This document shows, piece by piece, positions 49,984 through 58,460 of a stretch of 64,000 bases of DNA (its first letter is position 1; every line of letters begins with the position of its first letter). The stretch is from Streptomyces violaceorubidus. Its GTDB lineage: Bacteria > Actinomycetota > Actinomycetes > Streptomycetales > Streptomycetaceae. The position numbers were made by a program, and so were the translations under genes. The DNA lies in contig NZ_JODM01000014.1 of NCBI RefSeq assembly GCF_000717995.1, positions 62,001 through 126,000 of the forward strand, written 5' to 3'. The notes under the pieces were generated by a model. It was not told the DNA's origin. It saw only the letters and a list, made by a program, of their open reading frames with translations, and did no database searches.

Positions 49984-51015
49984 ATGGAGTACGACCGCGA
50001 AGGACCACAGGTGCCGACGGCCCGGGGACCGCTCTCCGAGGCCGTCGGCGCACATCTGCTCGGCACGGGCCCACTGCCCTCCCCCGAGGCCGTCGCCGCC
50101 GCGCCCGTGTACGGCGACGACCTCCAGCTCGCCCTGTACCAGTGCTACGAGCTGCACTACCGGGGCTTCGCGGGGGTCCGCCCCGACCTGGAGTGGGACC
50201 CCGGGCTGCTGGGCGTGCGGGCCGGACTGGAGCGGCGCTTCCTGTCCGCCCTGCGGGCCGACACCCCGGTCCACGACAGTGTGGCGGACGCGGTCGGGGC
50301 GCTGCTCGTCGAGCCCGTCCACGGCGAGGGGGTCAGCCACTTCCTGCGGGACGAGGGCGAGTGGTGGCAGCTGCGCGAGTACGCGGCGCAGCGCTCGCTG
50401 TACCACCTCAAGGAGGCCGATCCGCACGCCTGGGTGCTGCCGCGGCTGTGGGGCCGCGCGAAGGCGGCGATGGCGGCGGTGGAGTTCGACGAGTACGGCG
50501 GTGGCCGCGCCGACCGGGTGCACGCCCGCCTGTTCGCCGACCTGATGACGGACCTGGACCTGGACGCGGCGTACGGGGCCCATCTGGACGCGGCCTCGGC
50601 CGAGTGCCTGGCCACGGTGAACATGATGTCCCTGTTCGGTCTGCACCGGTCGCTGCGCGGCGCGCTGGTGGGGCACTTCGCGGCGGTGGAGATCACCTCG
50701 TCGCCCGGGTCCCGGCGGCTCGCCGAGGCGATGCGCCGCACCGGTGCCGGTCCGGCCGCCGAGCACTTCTACGACGAGCACGTCGAGGCCGACGCGGTGC
50801 ACGAGCAGATCGTGCGGCACGAGGTGATCGACGGCCTGCTGGAGCAGGAACCGCATCTCGCGGCGGACGTCGTCTTCGGCATCGACGCCACCGGGTACCT
50901 CGAAGAGCGCCTGGGCACCCGGCTGCTCGCCGACTGGCGCGCGGGCCGGTCGTCCCTGCGTACGCCGCTGCCCGCCACGCACCGTGTTCGCGAGGAAATC
51001 CCTCATACTTCGTGA
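49984..51015 (+). CDS. Haem-oxygenase-like diiron oxidase (iron-containing redox enzyme family)
   Basis: A 343-residue, all-helical protein. Candidate iron ligands of the HDO family are visible: YQCYELHYRGF (Glu/His), AVEFDEYGGG (Glu x2), HRSLRGALVGHFAAVE (His/Glu) and FYDEHVEADAVHEQIV with the E-H-x3-D-x2-H pattern. HDO enzymes use a fragile diiron centre to oxidise amino acids, fatty acids or natural-product intermediates. The ATG at 49984 has only a weak ribosome site. It is followed after 30 bp by an NPPY methyltransferase and a CDGSH protein, an arrangement suggesting an Fe-S/iron-redox pathway; the substrate is unknown. Confidence 0.85.
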   Translation: MEYDREGPQVPTARGPLSEAVGAHLLGTGPLPSPEAVAAAPVYGDDLQLALYQCYELHYRGFAGVRPDLEWDPGLLGVRAGLERRFLSALRADTPVHDSVADAVGALLVEPVHGEGVSHFLRDEGEWWQLREYAAQRSLYHLKEADPHAWVLPRLWGRAKAAMAAVEFDEYGGGRADRVHARLFADLMTDLDLDAAYGAHLDAASAECLATVNMMSLFGLHRSLRGALVGHFAAVEITSSPGSRRLAEAMRRTGAGPAAEHFYDEHVEADAVHEQIVRHEVIDGLLEQEPHLAADVVFGIDATGYLEERLGTRLLADWRAGRSSLRTPLPATHRVREEIPHTS

Positions 51016-51045
51016 CGGCCGGGGTACGTGGGATCCGTGAATTTC

Positions 51046-51690
51046 ATGGTGCTACCGGGCGTCTACGCCCCTCAGGAGGACACCGCCCTGCTGGCCGGGG
51101 CGCTGTCCGACGAGTCGCTGCGACCGGGCGCGGCCGTGCTCGACGTGGGGACCGGCACGGGTGCCCTCGCCCTGGCGGCGGCACGGCGGGGCGGGCGGGT
51201 CACCGCGGTGGACGTGTCGTGGCGCGCGGTGTGCGCCGCCCGGCTCAACGCGGCCCGGGCCGGGCTGCGGATCCGCGTCCGGCACGGCAACCTCTTCACG
51301 CCGGTAGGCGGGGAGACGTTCGACCTGGTGCTGGCCAATCCTCCGTATGTGCCGGCGCCCTACTCCGGCCGCCGGACGCGTGGTTCCGCGCGGGCCTGGG
51401 ACGCGGGCAGCGACGGTCGCATGGTCCTGGACCGGATCTGTCTGGAGGTGCCCCGGCTGCTGCGTCCCGGCGGGGTACTGCTGCTCGTGCAGTCGGCCCT
51501 CAGCGATCCGGCGAGGACCGAGGCGCTGCTGCGCGAGGCGGGCCTGAAGGCTTCGGTGATCCGGCGGCGGCGGATCGCGTTCGGGCCCGTGCTGCGCGGC
51601 CGGGAGCGCTGGCTGCGGCAGCGCGGGCTGCTGTCCCTGACCGACCGCGAGGAGGAGTTGGTGGTCGTCCGTGCCGAACTCCCCGTCTGA
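51046..51690 (+). CDS. HemK/MTQ2-like NPPY methyltransferase
   Basis: A 214-residue SAM-dependent methyltransferase. SAM-binding motif I is VLDVGTGTGALALAAARRGG, motif II VTAVDVSWRAVCAARLNAARAG, and the catalytic NPPY is in DLVLANPPYVPAP. It resembles the HemK2/MTQ2 group that methylates glutamine in GGQ-type motifs, but in bacteria this subgroup's substrate is not settled. Start alternatives are GTG at 51028 or 51037; ATG at 51046 matches the usual LPGVYAPQEDT beginning. Its 3' end overlaps the CDGSH gene by 20 nt. Confidence 0.86.
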   Translation: MVLPGVYAPQEDTALLAGALSDESLRPGAAVLDVGTGTGALALAAARRGGRVTAVDVSWRAVCAARLNAARAGLRIRVRHGNLFTPVGGETFDLVLANPPYVPAPYSGRRTRGSARAWDAGSDGRMVLDRICLEVPRLLRPGGVLLLVQSALSDPARTEALLREAGLKASVIRRRRIAFGPVLRGRERWLRQRGLLSLTDREEELVVVRAELPV

Positions 51691-51919
51691 GACCCCGCGC
51701 CCGCCGGACGCCCCGCGCCGGATCAAGGTCCAGCGCCGGGGGCCGCTGCTGGTGGAAGGACCGGTGGAGGTGGAGCTGGAGGACGGGACGACGGTGTCCT
51801 CCGACCGCTTCCGGGTGGCGCTGTGCACGTGCCGGCGCAGCCGGCGCTACCCCTGGTGCGACACCAGCCACCGCGCCCGGTCGTCCGGCCCCGGTGACGG
51901 TCCGGCCGCGGAGAACTGA
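51671..51919 (+). CDS. CDGSH iron-sulfur domain protein
   Basis: An 82-residue protein with a GTG start inside the methyltransferase gene. The segment ALCTCRRSRRYPWCDTSHRA contains the 3-Cys-1-His 2Fe-2S ligands C-x-C ... C-D-x-S-H of CDGSH/mitoNEET proteins (a DTSH variant). These clusters transfer iron-sulfur units or electrons. Overlap with the methyltransferase gene means translational coupling, and the upstream diiron oxidase suggests a shared redox role (inference). Confidence 0.86.
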   Translation: MPNSPSETPRPPDAPRRIKVQRRGPLLVEGPVEVELEDGTTVSSDRFRVALCTCRRSRRYPWCDTSHRARSSGPGDGPAAEN

Positions 51920-51950
51920 GCCTCGGCCGGGCCCGTGGTCCGGTGCGGGA

Positions 51951-51983
51951 GGGCGGCGGACGGCCCCACTCCGTCCGCCGCCC
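51951..51983. terminator. Stem-loop terminator between convergent genes
   Basis: GGGCGGCGGACGG (51951-51963) pairs with CCGTCCGCCGCCC (51971-51983), a perfect 13-bp stem with a 7-nt loop. It lies 32 bp after the CDGSH stop and 94 bp from the inhibitor gene's stop, so it may serve both. Confidence 0.75.
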
Positions 51984-52076
51984 CCGGTGCGGGCCCGCGG
52001 GTCCTGTACGGCGGCGCTCGCACTCCCCAGTGGCGAGGCGCCGGCAATGCCGCACGGTCCCGGCGGTCCCGGTCCC

Positions 52077-52511
52077 TCAGAACGTGAAGACGCTCGCGCT
52101 GCCCGCGTTCTTCACGCACTCGTTGGCGAAGGTCCGTTCGTAGGAGAGGCGCCGGCCCTGCCAGACCCCGTCGACGGTGACGACCACGGGGGCGTACTCC
52201 CGGGTGCACACCACCGTGTCCTCGGCGGCCAGGGCGCCGGGGTCGCCGTGGGCGGCGCGCAGTTCGGCGCAGGCCGCGTCGGCTGCCGGGTGGGTGCCGG
52301 AGGCCGTCGGGGCGCAGGTCAGGGTGACCGCGCGCAGGGGTGCGGCGGTGGCAGCGCTCTCTCCATGCTCCACGCTCAGCACCAGGGCCGAGGGGGCGTA
52401 CAGCGACGCGGGGGCGGTGGCCGGGGAGGCCAGGGAGGCCCCGGCGAGGGGCCCGCAGACGGTGGTGGCCGTCAGACCCCAAGTCGCTGCCCAGCGCGCG
52501 GTGTTCCGCAT
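52077..52511 (-). CDS. Streptomyces subtilisin inhibitor-like (SSI) protein
   Basis: A 144-residue precursor, the same length as SSI. ATG at 52511 is preferred because GGAAGG lies 9 nt upstream; an ATG at 52520 would overlap that site. Signal peptide to about residue 35, then [15 protein letters not shown]. The four cysteines Cys66, Cys81, Cys102 and Cys132 match the two SSI disulfides. The reactive loop [20 protein letters not shown] places Arg104 at P1 and Glu105 at P1', so a trypsin-like target is predicted rather than subtilisin. It is secreted and likely dimeric. Two streptogrisin-type proteases occur in the same window. Confidence 0.93.
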   Translation of the reverse strand: MRNTARWAATWGLTATTVCGPLAGASLASPATAPASLYAPSALVLSVEHGESAATAAPLRAVTLTCAPTASGTHPAADAACAELRAAHGDPGALAAEDTVVCTREYAPVVVTVDGVWQGRRLSYERTFANECVKNAGSASVFTF

Positions 52512-52869
52512 GGTGTGCATCCTTCCGCTCGTTTCGAGGGTGGTGCCGGCCCGGCCCGGTCGGGGCCTAAACAGCGAGCGCGAGTCTGCCGAGTCCGGCA
52601 CCGAAACTCATCTCGACCCCACGGGTTTCGGTAACCTTGCGTATTGAATCAGTGGCGTGAAGTCACGAACTTAGAACGTTCCAAGTCCGGAACTGGGCGT
52701 TTCTTGATCGATTATTGAGACCGGAACTGGCCGAATGGCGTGATCCACCCCTTCGCCAATAGGCCTGAAACACTCCTGGAACAGGCCCGTCGACCCTGAG
52801 GGCAGCCCCTGGCATACCCGCGGGTATGGTGCCGGCAGCGCGAGCTCGACGACGAGAGGCGGACGTGGG
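52512..52869. promoter_or_regulatory. Divergent intergenic region with CATACCCGCGGGTATG palindrome
   Basis: A 358-bp gap between the SSI gene and the FMN-oxidase gene; the middle (52610-52760) is AT-richer and has no gene. CATACCCGCGGGTATG (52813-52828) is a 16-bp perfect palindrome 41 bp before the oxidase start, overlapping a possible -10 box TATGGT (52824-52829). A repressor site for the oxidase gene is likely. Confidence 0.6.
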
Positions 52870-54039
52870 ATGCCGAAGCACTGGGCGGACTTCCAGTACG
52901 AGATCTACCTGAACGGCATGACGGGCGCGGTGCCCCGGCTGCCCACCGACCTGACCCGGCTGGAGGAGCTCACCGAGCGGCGCCTGGGCCCCGGTCCCTT
53001 CGGGTACGTCGCGGGCAGCGCGGGCGACGGAAGCACCGCCCGCGCCAACCGGACGGCGCTGGCCAGGCGCCGGATCGTCCCGCGCATGCTGCGCGACGTG
53101 CAGGAGCGCGACCTGCGCGCCGAGGTGCTGGGCCGTGGCCTGCCCGCCCCGCTGGCGCTCGCCCCGGTCGGCGTCCTGTCGATCATGCATCCGGACGCGG
53201 AACCGGCCGCCGCCCGGGCCGCCGCCGCCCACGGCGTGCCGTACATCCTCTCCTCCGCCTCCAGCACGCCCATGGAGCAGGTCGCCGAGGCGATGGGCGA
53301 CGCCGAGCGCTGGTTCCAGCTGTACTGGCCGAGGGACCGCGAGGTGGCGCGCAGTTTCCTGGAGCGCGCCGGGGCGGCCGGATACACGGCGCTGTTCGTC
53401 ACCCTGGACACGCCGCTGCTGTCCTGGCGCCCGCGCGACCTCGACCAGGCGTACCTGCCGTTCCTGCACGGGGTGGGCACCGCCAACTACTTCTCGGACC
53501 CGGCCTTCCGGGCCGGTCTGGCCAAGCCGGTGCACGAGGACCCGAACGCGGCGGTGATGCATTTCGTCGGCATGTTCTCCGACCCCGCCAAGTCCTGGCC
53601 CGACCTGGCGTTCCTGCGGGAGAACTGGGACGGTCCGATCGTCCTCAAGGGCGTGCTGCACCCGGACGACGCCCGCCTCGCCGCCGACGCCGGGATGGAC
53701 GGCGTGGTCGTCTCCAACCACGGCGGCCGTCAGGTGGCCGGTTCCGTCGCGGCGGCCGACGCCCTGCCGCGCGTGGTGGAGGCGGTCGGCGACCGGCTCA
53801 CCGTGCTGTTCGACAGCGGCGTCCGCACCGGCGACGACGTCTTCAAGGCGCTCGCGCTCGGGGCGCGCGCGGTGCTCCTGGGCCGTCCCTACGTCTATGG
53901 TCTCGGCCTGGACGGCCAGGCGGGCGTCGAGCACGTGATCCGCTGCCTGCTCGCCGAACTGGACCTCACCCTGGCCCTGTCGGGACACGCCTCACCGGCC
54001 ACGCCGGGCCCCGCCGACCTGGTCGAGGACCCGCGGTGA
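52870..54039 (+). CDS. FMN-dependent alpha-hydroxy-acid oxidase (lactate 2-monooxygenase-like)
   Basis: A 389-residue TIM-barrel flavoenzyme. It starts with MPKHWADFQYEIYLNG, typical of lactate 2-monooxygenases. LALAPVGVLSIMHPDAE, YILSSASSTPMEQVAEA, WFQLYWPRDREV, IVLKGVLHPDDARLAADAG, the catalytic VVSNHGGRQVAGS with His and Arg, and VLFDSGVRTGDDVFKALALGARAVLLGR are all family motifs. It oxidises L-lactate or a related hydroxy acid. The 16-bp palindrome upstream suggests a dedicated repressor. The gene is monocistronic and convergent with the sigma-like gene. Confidence 0.9.
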   Translation: MPKHWADFQYEIYLNGMTGAVPRLPTDLTRLEELTERRLGPGPFGYVAGSAGDGSTARANRTALARRRIVPRMLRDVQERDLRAEVLGRGLPAPLALAPVGVLSIMHPDAEPAAARAAAAHGVPYILSSASSTPMEQVAEAMGDAERWFQLYWPRDREVARSFLERAGAAGYTALFVTLDTPLLSWRPRDLDQAYLPFLHGVGTANYFSDPAFRAGLAKPVHEDPNAAVMHFVGMFSDPAKSWPDLAFLRENWDGPIVLKGVLHPDDARLAADAGMDGVVVSNHGGRQVAGSVAAADALPRVVEAVGDRLTVLFDSGVRTGDDVFKALALGARAVLLGRPYVYGLGLDGQAGVEHVIRCLLAELDLTLALSGHASPATPGPADLVEDPR

Positions 54040-54050
54040 ACCCGCAGTGA

Positions 54051-54071
54051 GGGGACGGCGGCACCGTCCCC
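54051..54071. terminator. Short stem-loop between convergent genes
   Basis: GGGGACGG (54051-54058) pairs with CCGTCCCC (54064-54071) with a 5-nt loop. It fills most of the 51-bp gap between two convergent stop codons. Confidence 0.65.
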
Positions 54072-54090
54072 GCGCGAGGTGTGGGGCCCG

Positions 54091-55701
54091 TCAGTCGCCG
54101 GGCAGCTCCACGGCCCGGGCGTCCGGTGCGCCGGTGCGGGCGATGGACAGCGAGCCGTCCGCCGTCGGCACCGGTTCGGTGCGCCAGCGCTGGTCGTCGG
54201 AGCCGTCGTGCACCTTGACGACGATGTCGGCGTCGGGAGCACGGGTGGTGGCGGCGAGCGCGAGCAGTTTCTGCCCGCGCGGCACCAACTCGCCCCGAGC
54301 GCCGAGGTCGTAGCGCACGTCGTCGCCCCGCCCGGTGCCCTCGTCGGCGCAGGTGCCGAGGATGACGACACCGACGTCCGCCCGCGCGTCCAGACACAGC
54401 CCCGGGTCGGCGACGCTGCGCAGCAGCCCGTCGTCCTCGTGGGTCCACTGCTGGGTCCACGCCTCGGAGCACTCGGCCAGCCGGGCGCCCGCCCCGGCCT
54501 TCGGCTCGCCCCGGACGTCGAGGCAGAGGTTCGCGGCGACGTTGCGCAGCCGGGTGTGGTCCGCCGCGGGGGGCATCCCGGCCGCGTCGGGCGGTCGGGG
54601 ACGGCTCGTGGCGGACGTCTCGCCGTGGTCCTTGTCCACGGCGCTGGTGGAGGCGGCCGGATCGGCGCCGCCGCCGTCGTAGGACCACACGCTCACCACG
54701 AGCACGACGGCCAGCACCCCGGCGGAGGCGGCGCCGAGCTGCCGGAGCGCCGACCGGCCCGAACGCGGACGGCCGGGCATCCTGCGTACGGGCACCGGGA
54801 TCCGGGCCAGCAGCCCGGGACGCCCGCCGCGGTGCCGGGCGCTGCCCTTGGCCAGGGCGCCCAGCGTCGCCCGCGCCGGACGGGAGTCGAGATAGCGCCG
54901 GGCGCCCCAGCCGAGCACGGCCTCGGCGATCAGGGTGCCCAGCTCACGCTCGAAATGGCCGAGTTGGTCGGCGGCGTGCCGGCAGTGACGGCAGTCCGCG
55001 AGATGTCTGCGGACATCCGGCAGCAGGGCGCCGCCGCGGCGAATCGGGACGTCGAGCAGCCGGCCCTGGAAGCGGCACTCCTGGCTCGGTGCGAGCTGCC
55101 GATGGGCGTGCAGACAAGCCTCGCGGAATTTCTCACGCGCTTGTTCGAGAGTGGCCGACGCGGTGTCGATGTCCATGCCCAGCAGACCGGCCGGGACACT
55201 TATGGACTCGCCTTCGACCTCCGTGTGCCACAGCAAACAACGGGCGGGTCCGGGAAGAGAGGCGAATGCCCGGGCGGCCAGCGTGCGGTTTTCCGGAGTC
55301 AGGGACTTCGCCGCCCGCATGCCCCGTCCGCCGGCGGGTTTGAGCAACTGCGGCAGGACACCGGACATCTCGTCGTCGGCGGACCACTGGCGGACCGTGT
55401 CGCGCACGGCCACCAGCAGCCGCGGGCGCAGCGCCGTGGCCGGTTCGCCCTCGGCGAGGCGGGCCAGCACCCGGTGCCAGGCCGCGGCGGTGACCATGGC
55501 GGTGACCTGGGCCGAGGTGGCGAGGCAGATGGTCGCGTAGTCGTGCGCGGGCTGCCAGTGGCGGGCCATCAGCAGCCCGGCGATCCGGGCGGTCTCGGTC
55601 TCCGGGCCGTCCCGGAGCCGCGCGGCCAGCAACTCGTCGGACTCCCCCGGGTCCCCGCCCGAGGGCGGGTGGGCGGGCCGAGGGGGGTGGGGGGTGGGCA
55701 C
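54091..55701 (-). CDS. Sigma-70-like / zinc-finger / transmembrane / ricin-domain fusion protein
   Basis: A 536-residue protein with a GTG start after GGAAGGA. Residues 20-110 resemble sigma-factor region 2 and ~140-200 resemble region 4 (LPGPARCLLWHTEVEGESIS, LGMDIDTASATLEQAREKFRE). Residues 228-250 form an anti-sigma-type zinc finger, HLADCRHC (HxxxCxxC with His233, Cys237, Cys240). A transmembrane helix (323-340) follows, then an extracytoplasmic beta-trefoil ricin-type lectin domain (~380-536; NLCLDVRG, QQWTHEDDG, LCLDARAD, DQRWR). The order implies a carbohydrate sensor fused to both a sigma-like factor and its own zinc-finger module. It lies near the cellulase and beta-galactosidase genes. 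Confidence 0.8.
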   Translation of the reverse strand: MPTPHPPRPAHPPSGGDPGESDELLAARLRDGPETETARIAGLLMARHWQPAHDYATICLATSAQVTAMVTAAAWHRVLARLAEGEPATALRPRLLVAVRDTVRQWSADDEMSGVLPQLLKPAGGRGMRAAKSLTPENRTLAARAFASLPGPARCLLWHTEVEGESISVPAGLLGMDIDTASATLEQAREKFREACLHAHRQLAPSQECRFQGRLLDVPIRRGGALLPDVRRHLADCRHCRHAADQLGHFERELGTLIAEAVLGWGARRYLDSRPARATLGALAKGSARHRGGRPGLLARIPVPVRRMPGRPRSGRSALRQLGAASAGVLAVVLVVSVWSYDGGGADPAASTSAVDKDHGETSATSRPRPPDAAGMPPAADHTRLRNVAANLCLDVRGEPKAGAGARLAECSEAWTQQWTHEDDGLLRSVADPGLCLDARADVGVVILGTCADEGTGRGDDVRYDLGARGELVPRGQKLLALAATTRAPDADIVVKVHDGSDDQRWRTEPVPTADGSLSIARTGAPDARAVELPGD

Positions 55702-56037
55702 TGAGATGTTTCCTTCCCGCGCACAGGTGAATCAGAAGTTCCGAATCGCCGGAAAGGACCCACGGATAGGTGTGTACCTCTGGGGCGAAGCGCGGGAGGC
55801 GTGAATTCGCCATGGCGAAATCGGACCTGATCCGTCAAAGCGCGTGCGAGACCCGGCCTTTACCCCCCGCACGGGTGCTTCACTCTCGCACAACCCCCTC
55901 ATGGTCAACAAGGCGACCGGACAACATCGGCCGCCTTTGAAAGAAGGTCAGAATCCCCGGCATGCCGAGAGGGCCGCACCGCTTTCCGCTTTCCCCGCGG
56001 AAGCGGCGCGGCCCTCAAGGGGGGCCGGGTCGGCCGG
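55702..56037 (-). terminator. 336-bp gap holding the cellulase terminator (stem 55969-56016)
   Basis: GAGGGCCGC (55969-55977) pairs with GCGGCCCTC (56008-56016), and inside it CGCTTTCCGC pairs with GCGGAAGCG, giving a long imperfect stem just after the cellulase stop. The rest of the gap contains the promoter of the sigma-like gene (AT-richer stretch 55800-55960). No gene is seen. Confidence 0.65.
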
Positions 56038-58281
56038 TCAGCCCTGGTCCGCCACGAAGGAGGCCATCCGGGCCAGCGCGGCGTTCCAGTTGATGGTGTG
56101 CTCGTTGGTCGACCAGGACTGGATGTCGTCGATGAAGCAGAACTGCCCGACGCAGCCCTGGAGTTTGCTCTGCGCGTAGGGGTCCTGGATGCTCGAGTTC
56201 GGACCGCCGGACAGGGTGCCGTCGGGAGGTGCGGGCAGGGCCGGGTCGAGCTGGTGGGCGTACCAGCGGCTGTGCTGGTTGTGGGCGTTGACCTCGCCGT
56301 ACCCGGTGACGTACGACATGTTGAGCGCGTTGCGGCCGAGGATGTAGTCCATGCTCTGCACGGCGCCGTCACGGTAGGCGGAGCCGCCGGTGATGTCGTA
56401 GGCGGTGGCGAGGACGACCGCGTTGTTCAGGATCTGGTCGCTGGAGCCCCAGTCGTACACGTTGCCCTCGGGGGCGTAGGGCATGCCGTACGGGTGGGCC
56501 TTCAGCGTGGCCAGGTAGCCGTCGGCGCCGCGCACGACGGAGCGGCGCACCCGGTCCCGGCCGGGGAGCCGGCTGGGGACGGTCGCCAGGTCGAGCCGGG
56601 CGGCGGCCGCGGTGCGTGCCCAGTCGAAGCCGATCGGGCCGAAGATGTCGGCGGTGTGCACCGGGGAGTTCAGCACGTACTCCTTGAAGTCCCGCTCCCC
56701 CGTGGTCAGGTACAGCTCGGCCGCGGCCCAGTAGAACTCGTCGGCGACCTCGGCGTCGGGGTAGGCGCCGCCGCCGATGCCGTCGCTCTCGTCGGCGAGC
56801 AGGTCCGGGTGGGCGAGCGCCGCGGCCCAGGCGGTGCGGGCGGCGTCGAGCGCCTTCGCGGCGAAGTCCCGGTCGTAGGGACGGTACAGACGGGCGGCCT
56901 GCGCGGCCGTCGCCGCCAGGTTCAGGGTCGCCGCGGTGGTCGGCGGGTGCAGCTCGCGCTTCTGCGGGTCGTCGCTCGGCAGCAGCGGCAGCCCGGTCCA
57001 CTGCTCGTCGTGGATCTTGTGGTGGGCCATCCCGGCCAGCGGCTGCCCGTCCGGCACCTGCATCCTCAGCAGGAACTCCAGCTCCCAGCGGGCCTCGTCG
57101 AGGATGTCCGGCACCTTGTTGCCGCTCTCGGGGATGTCGAGCGAGCCGTCACCGAGCTTCGAGGGCTCCCCGGTGCGGGCGTGCAGCGAGCGCTCGTAGG
57201 TGCTGAGCAGCTCCCAGGTGGAGATGCCACCGTTGACGACGTACTTGCCGTGGTCGCCGGCGTCGTACCAGCCGCCGGAGACGTCGAGGGTGTAGTCGCA
57301 CACGCCGGGTCGGCAGGGCACCTCGGTGTCGCCCTGGTTGGGCGCCGTGCCCACGTGTCCGGCGGGACGTCCGTAGCCGGGGCGGAGGCCGTCGCTGATC
57401 GCGGTGCCGCTGCGCTGGGTGTAGTAGTACTTCGCCGAGTCCAGGCGCAGCCGCTCGTAGGCGGCCGTGCCGATGTCGAAGGGGCGGCTGGTCTCGCCGT
57501 CGGCGACCAGGGTGTAGCCCTCGCCGCGCTTCGTGTAGCGGCCGAAGTCGATCGAGTGCACGTTCTGCCCGGAGGAGGCGTCGACGCCGCGGGGCTTGCT
57601 CCAGCCGTGGGCGACGACCCGTCCGGCGTCGTTCCTCAGCTGCCAGGGCAGTCGGGAGGTCGCGTCGGTGACGAGTGTGGCGTTCTTGGGTCCCGAGGGC
57701 AGGTAGGCGACCTGGTTGACCCGCACCCGCGGCCCGGTGTCGGGGACGTACGGCTCCGGTGCCACGCCGCCCAGCAGGGACACGTCGTCCACGCAGAACC
57801 GCCAGGCCTCGGGCGTGCCGCCGAGCTGGAACCCCACCTGACCCTGGGTGGTGTCGACGGGCGAGGTGAAGGTGTACGAGTAGGTGTTGCCGGAGACGCT
57901 CAGCTGCGGGCTGACCTCGAAGTAGGTGTCGTACGGGGACACCGACAGGCCGACGATCGCCCGGACCACGTGGTCGGCGGGCGCACCGGTGGCGGTGAAG
58001 GAGAACTTGTACGACTCCCCCGCGACCAGGGTGACGTCGTTCTGGCCGACGGCGGCGTCCCAGCGGTTGGTGGTGCCGCCGGGGGCGTCGGCGCACAGCC
58101 GGCCGTCGGTCACGGCGGCGGTGACGTTGCTGCTCGTCCACCAGGAGTCGGTGCCGTTGTCGAAGGTGCCGTTCCTGACCTGCTCGGTCTCCTCGGCACC
58201 GGCCGGGGCGGCGGGCAGCGCGGTGACGGCCGCCGCCAGCAGGGCCGTCAGGGAGACGAGCGCGGTTCTGCGTCTTTTCAC
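56038..58281 (-). CDS. Secreted GH9 endoglucanase with CBM4-type module
   Basis: A 747-residue precursor. GTG at 58281 follows GAGGAG at 8 nt. Signal peptide ~1-30 ([20 protein letters not shown]). Residues ~32-165 form a CBM4/9 carbohydrate-binding module ([26 protein letters not shown]). ~175-260 is the Ig-like CelD_N domain ([20 protein letters not shown]), and the remainder the GH9 barrel: [17 protein letters not shown] with the catalytic Asp pair, [11 protein letters not shown], and [16 protein letters not shown] with the general-acid Glu. It hydrolyses cellulose or related beta-glucans extracellularly. A perfect CebR-type operator lies 39 bp upstream of the start. Confidence 0.92.
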   Translation of the reverse strand: MKRRRTALVSLTALLAAAVTALPAAPAGAEETEQVRNGTFDNGTDSWWTSSNVTAAVTDGRLCADAPGGTTNRWDAAVGQNDVTLVAGESYKFSFTATGAPADHVVRAIVGLSVSPYDTYFEVSPQLSVSGNTYSYTFTSPVDTTQGQVGFQLGGTPEAWRFCVDDVSLLGGVAPEPYVPDTGPRVRVNQVAYLPSGPKNATLVTDATSRLPWQLRNDAGRVVAHGWSKPRGVDASSGQNVHSIDFGRYTKRGEGYTLVADGETSRPFDIGTAAYERLRLDSAKYYYTQRSGTAISDGLRPGYGRPAGHVGTAPNQGDTEVPCRPGVCDYTLDVSGGWYDAGDHGKYVVNGGISTWELLSTYERSLHARTGEPSKLGDGSLDIPESGNKVPDILDEARWELEFLLRMQVPDGQPLAGMAHHKIHDEQWTGLPLLPSDDPQKRELHPPTTAATLNLAATAAQAARLYRPYDRDFAAKALDAARTAWAAALAHPDLLADESDGIGGGAYPDAEVADEFYWAAAELYLTTGERDFKEYVLNSPVHTADIFGPIGFDWARTAAAARLDLATVPSRLPGRDRVRRSVVRGADGYLATLKAHPYGMPYAPEGNVYDWGSSDQILNNAVVLATAYDITGGSAYRDGAVQSMDYILGRNALNMSYVTGYGEVNAHNQHSRWYAHQLDPALPAPPDGTLSGGPNSSIQDPYAQSKLQGCVGQFCFIDDIQSWSTNEHTINWNAALARMASFVADQG

Positions 58282-58319
58282 GTCCGGGCTCCTCGAGGGA
58301 GGTGGCGCTCGCCGGGGAA

Positions 58320-58333
58320 TGGGAGCGCTCCCA
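58320..58333. promoter_or_regulatory. CebR-type operator TGGGAGCGCTCCCA
   Basis: A perfect 14-bp palindrome identical to the published CebR-binding consensus of Streptomyces, located 39 bp before the cellulase GTG. CebR releases such sites when cello-oligosaccharides are present, so the cellulase is predicted to be cellobiose/cellotriose-inducible. Confidence 0.85.
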
Positions 58334-58383
58334 AATGCGGTCGCAGGCCATGCTTGTGGCAGACATGACATGCCGTCAACGGT

Positions 58384-58419
58384 CCGGACGGGACCGGTTT
58401 TCCGACCGGTCCCGTCCGG
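58384..58419 (-). terminator. Terminator of the GH2 gene
   Basis: CCGGACGGGACCGG (58384-58397) pairs perfectly with CCGGTCCCGTCCGG (58406-58419), a 14-bp stem with an 8-nt loop, 42 bp beyond the GH2 stop. It is followed by further TCCCGTCCG repeats up to 58440, probably slippage products. It insulates the cellulase promoter from upstream transcription. Confidence 0.75.
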
Positions 58420-58460
58420 TCCCGTCCGTTCCCGTCCGGGGCGTGGCGTGGCGGGGCGGC

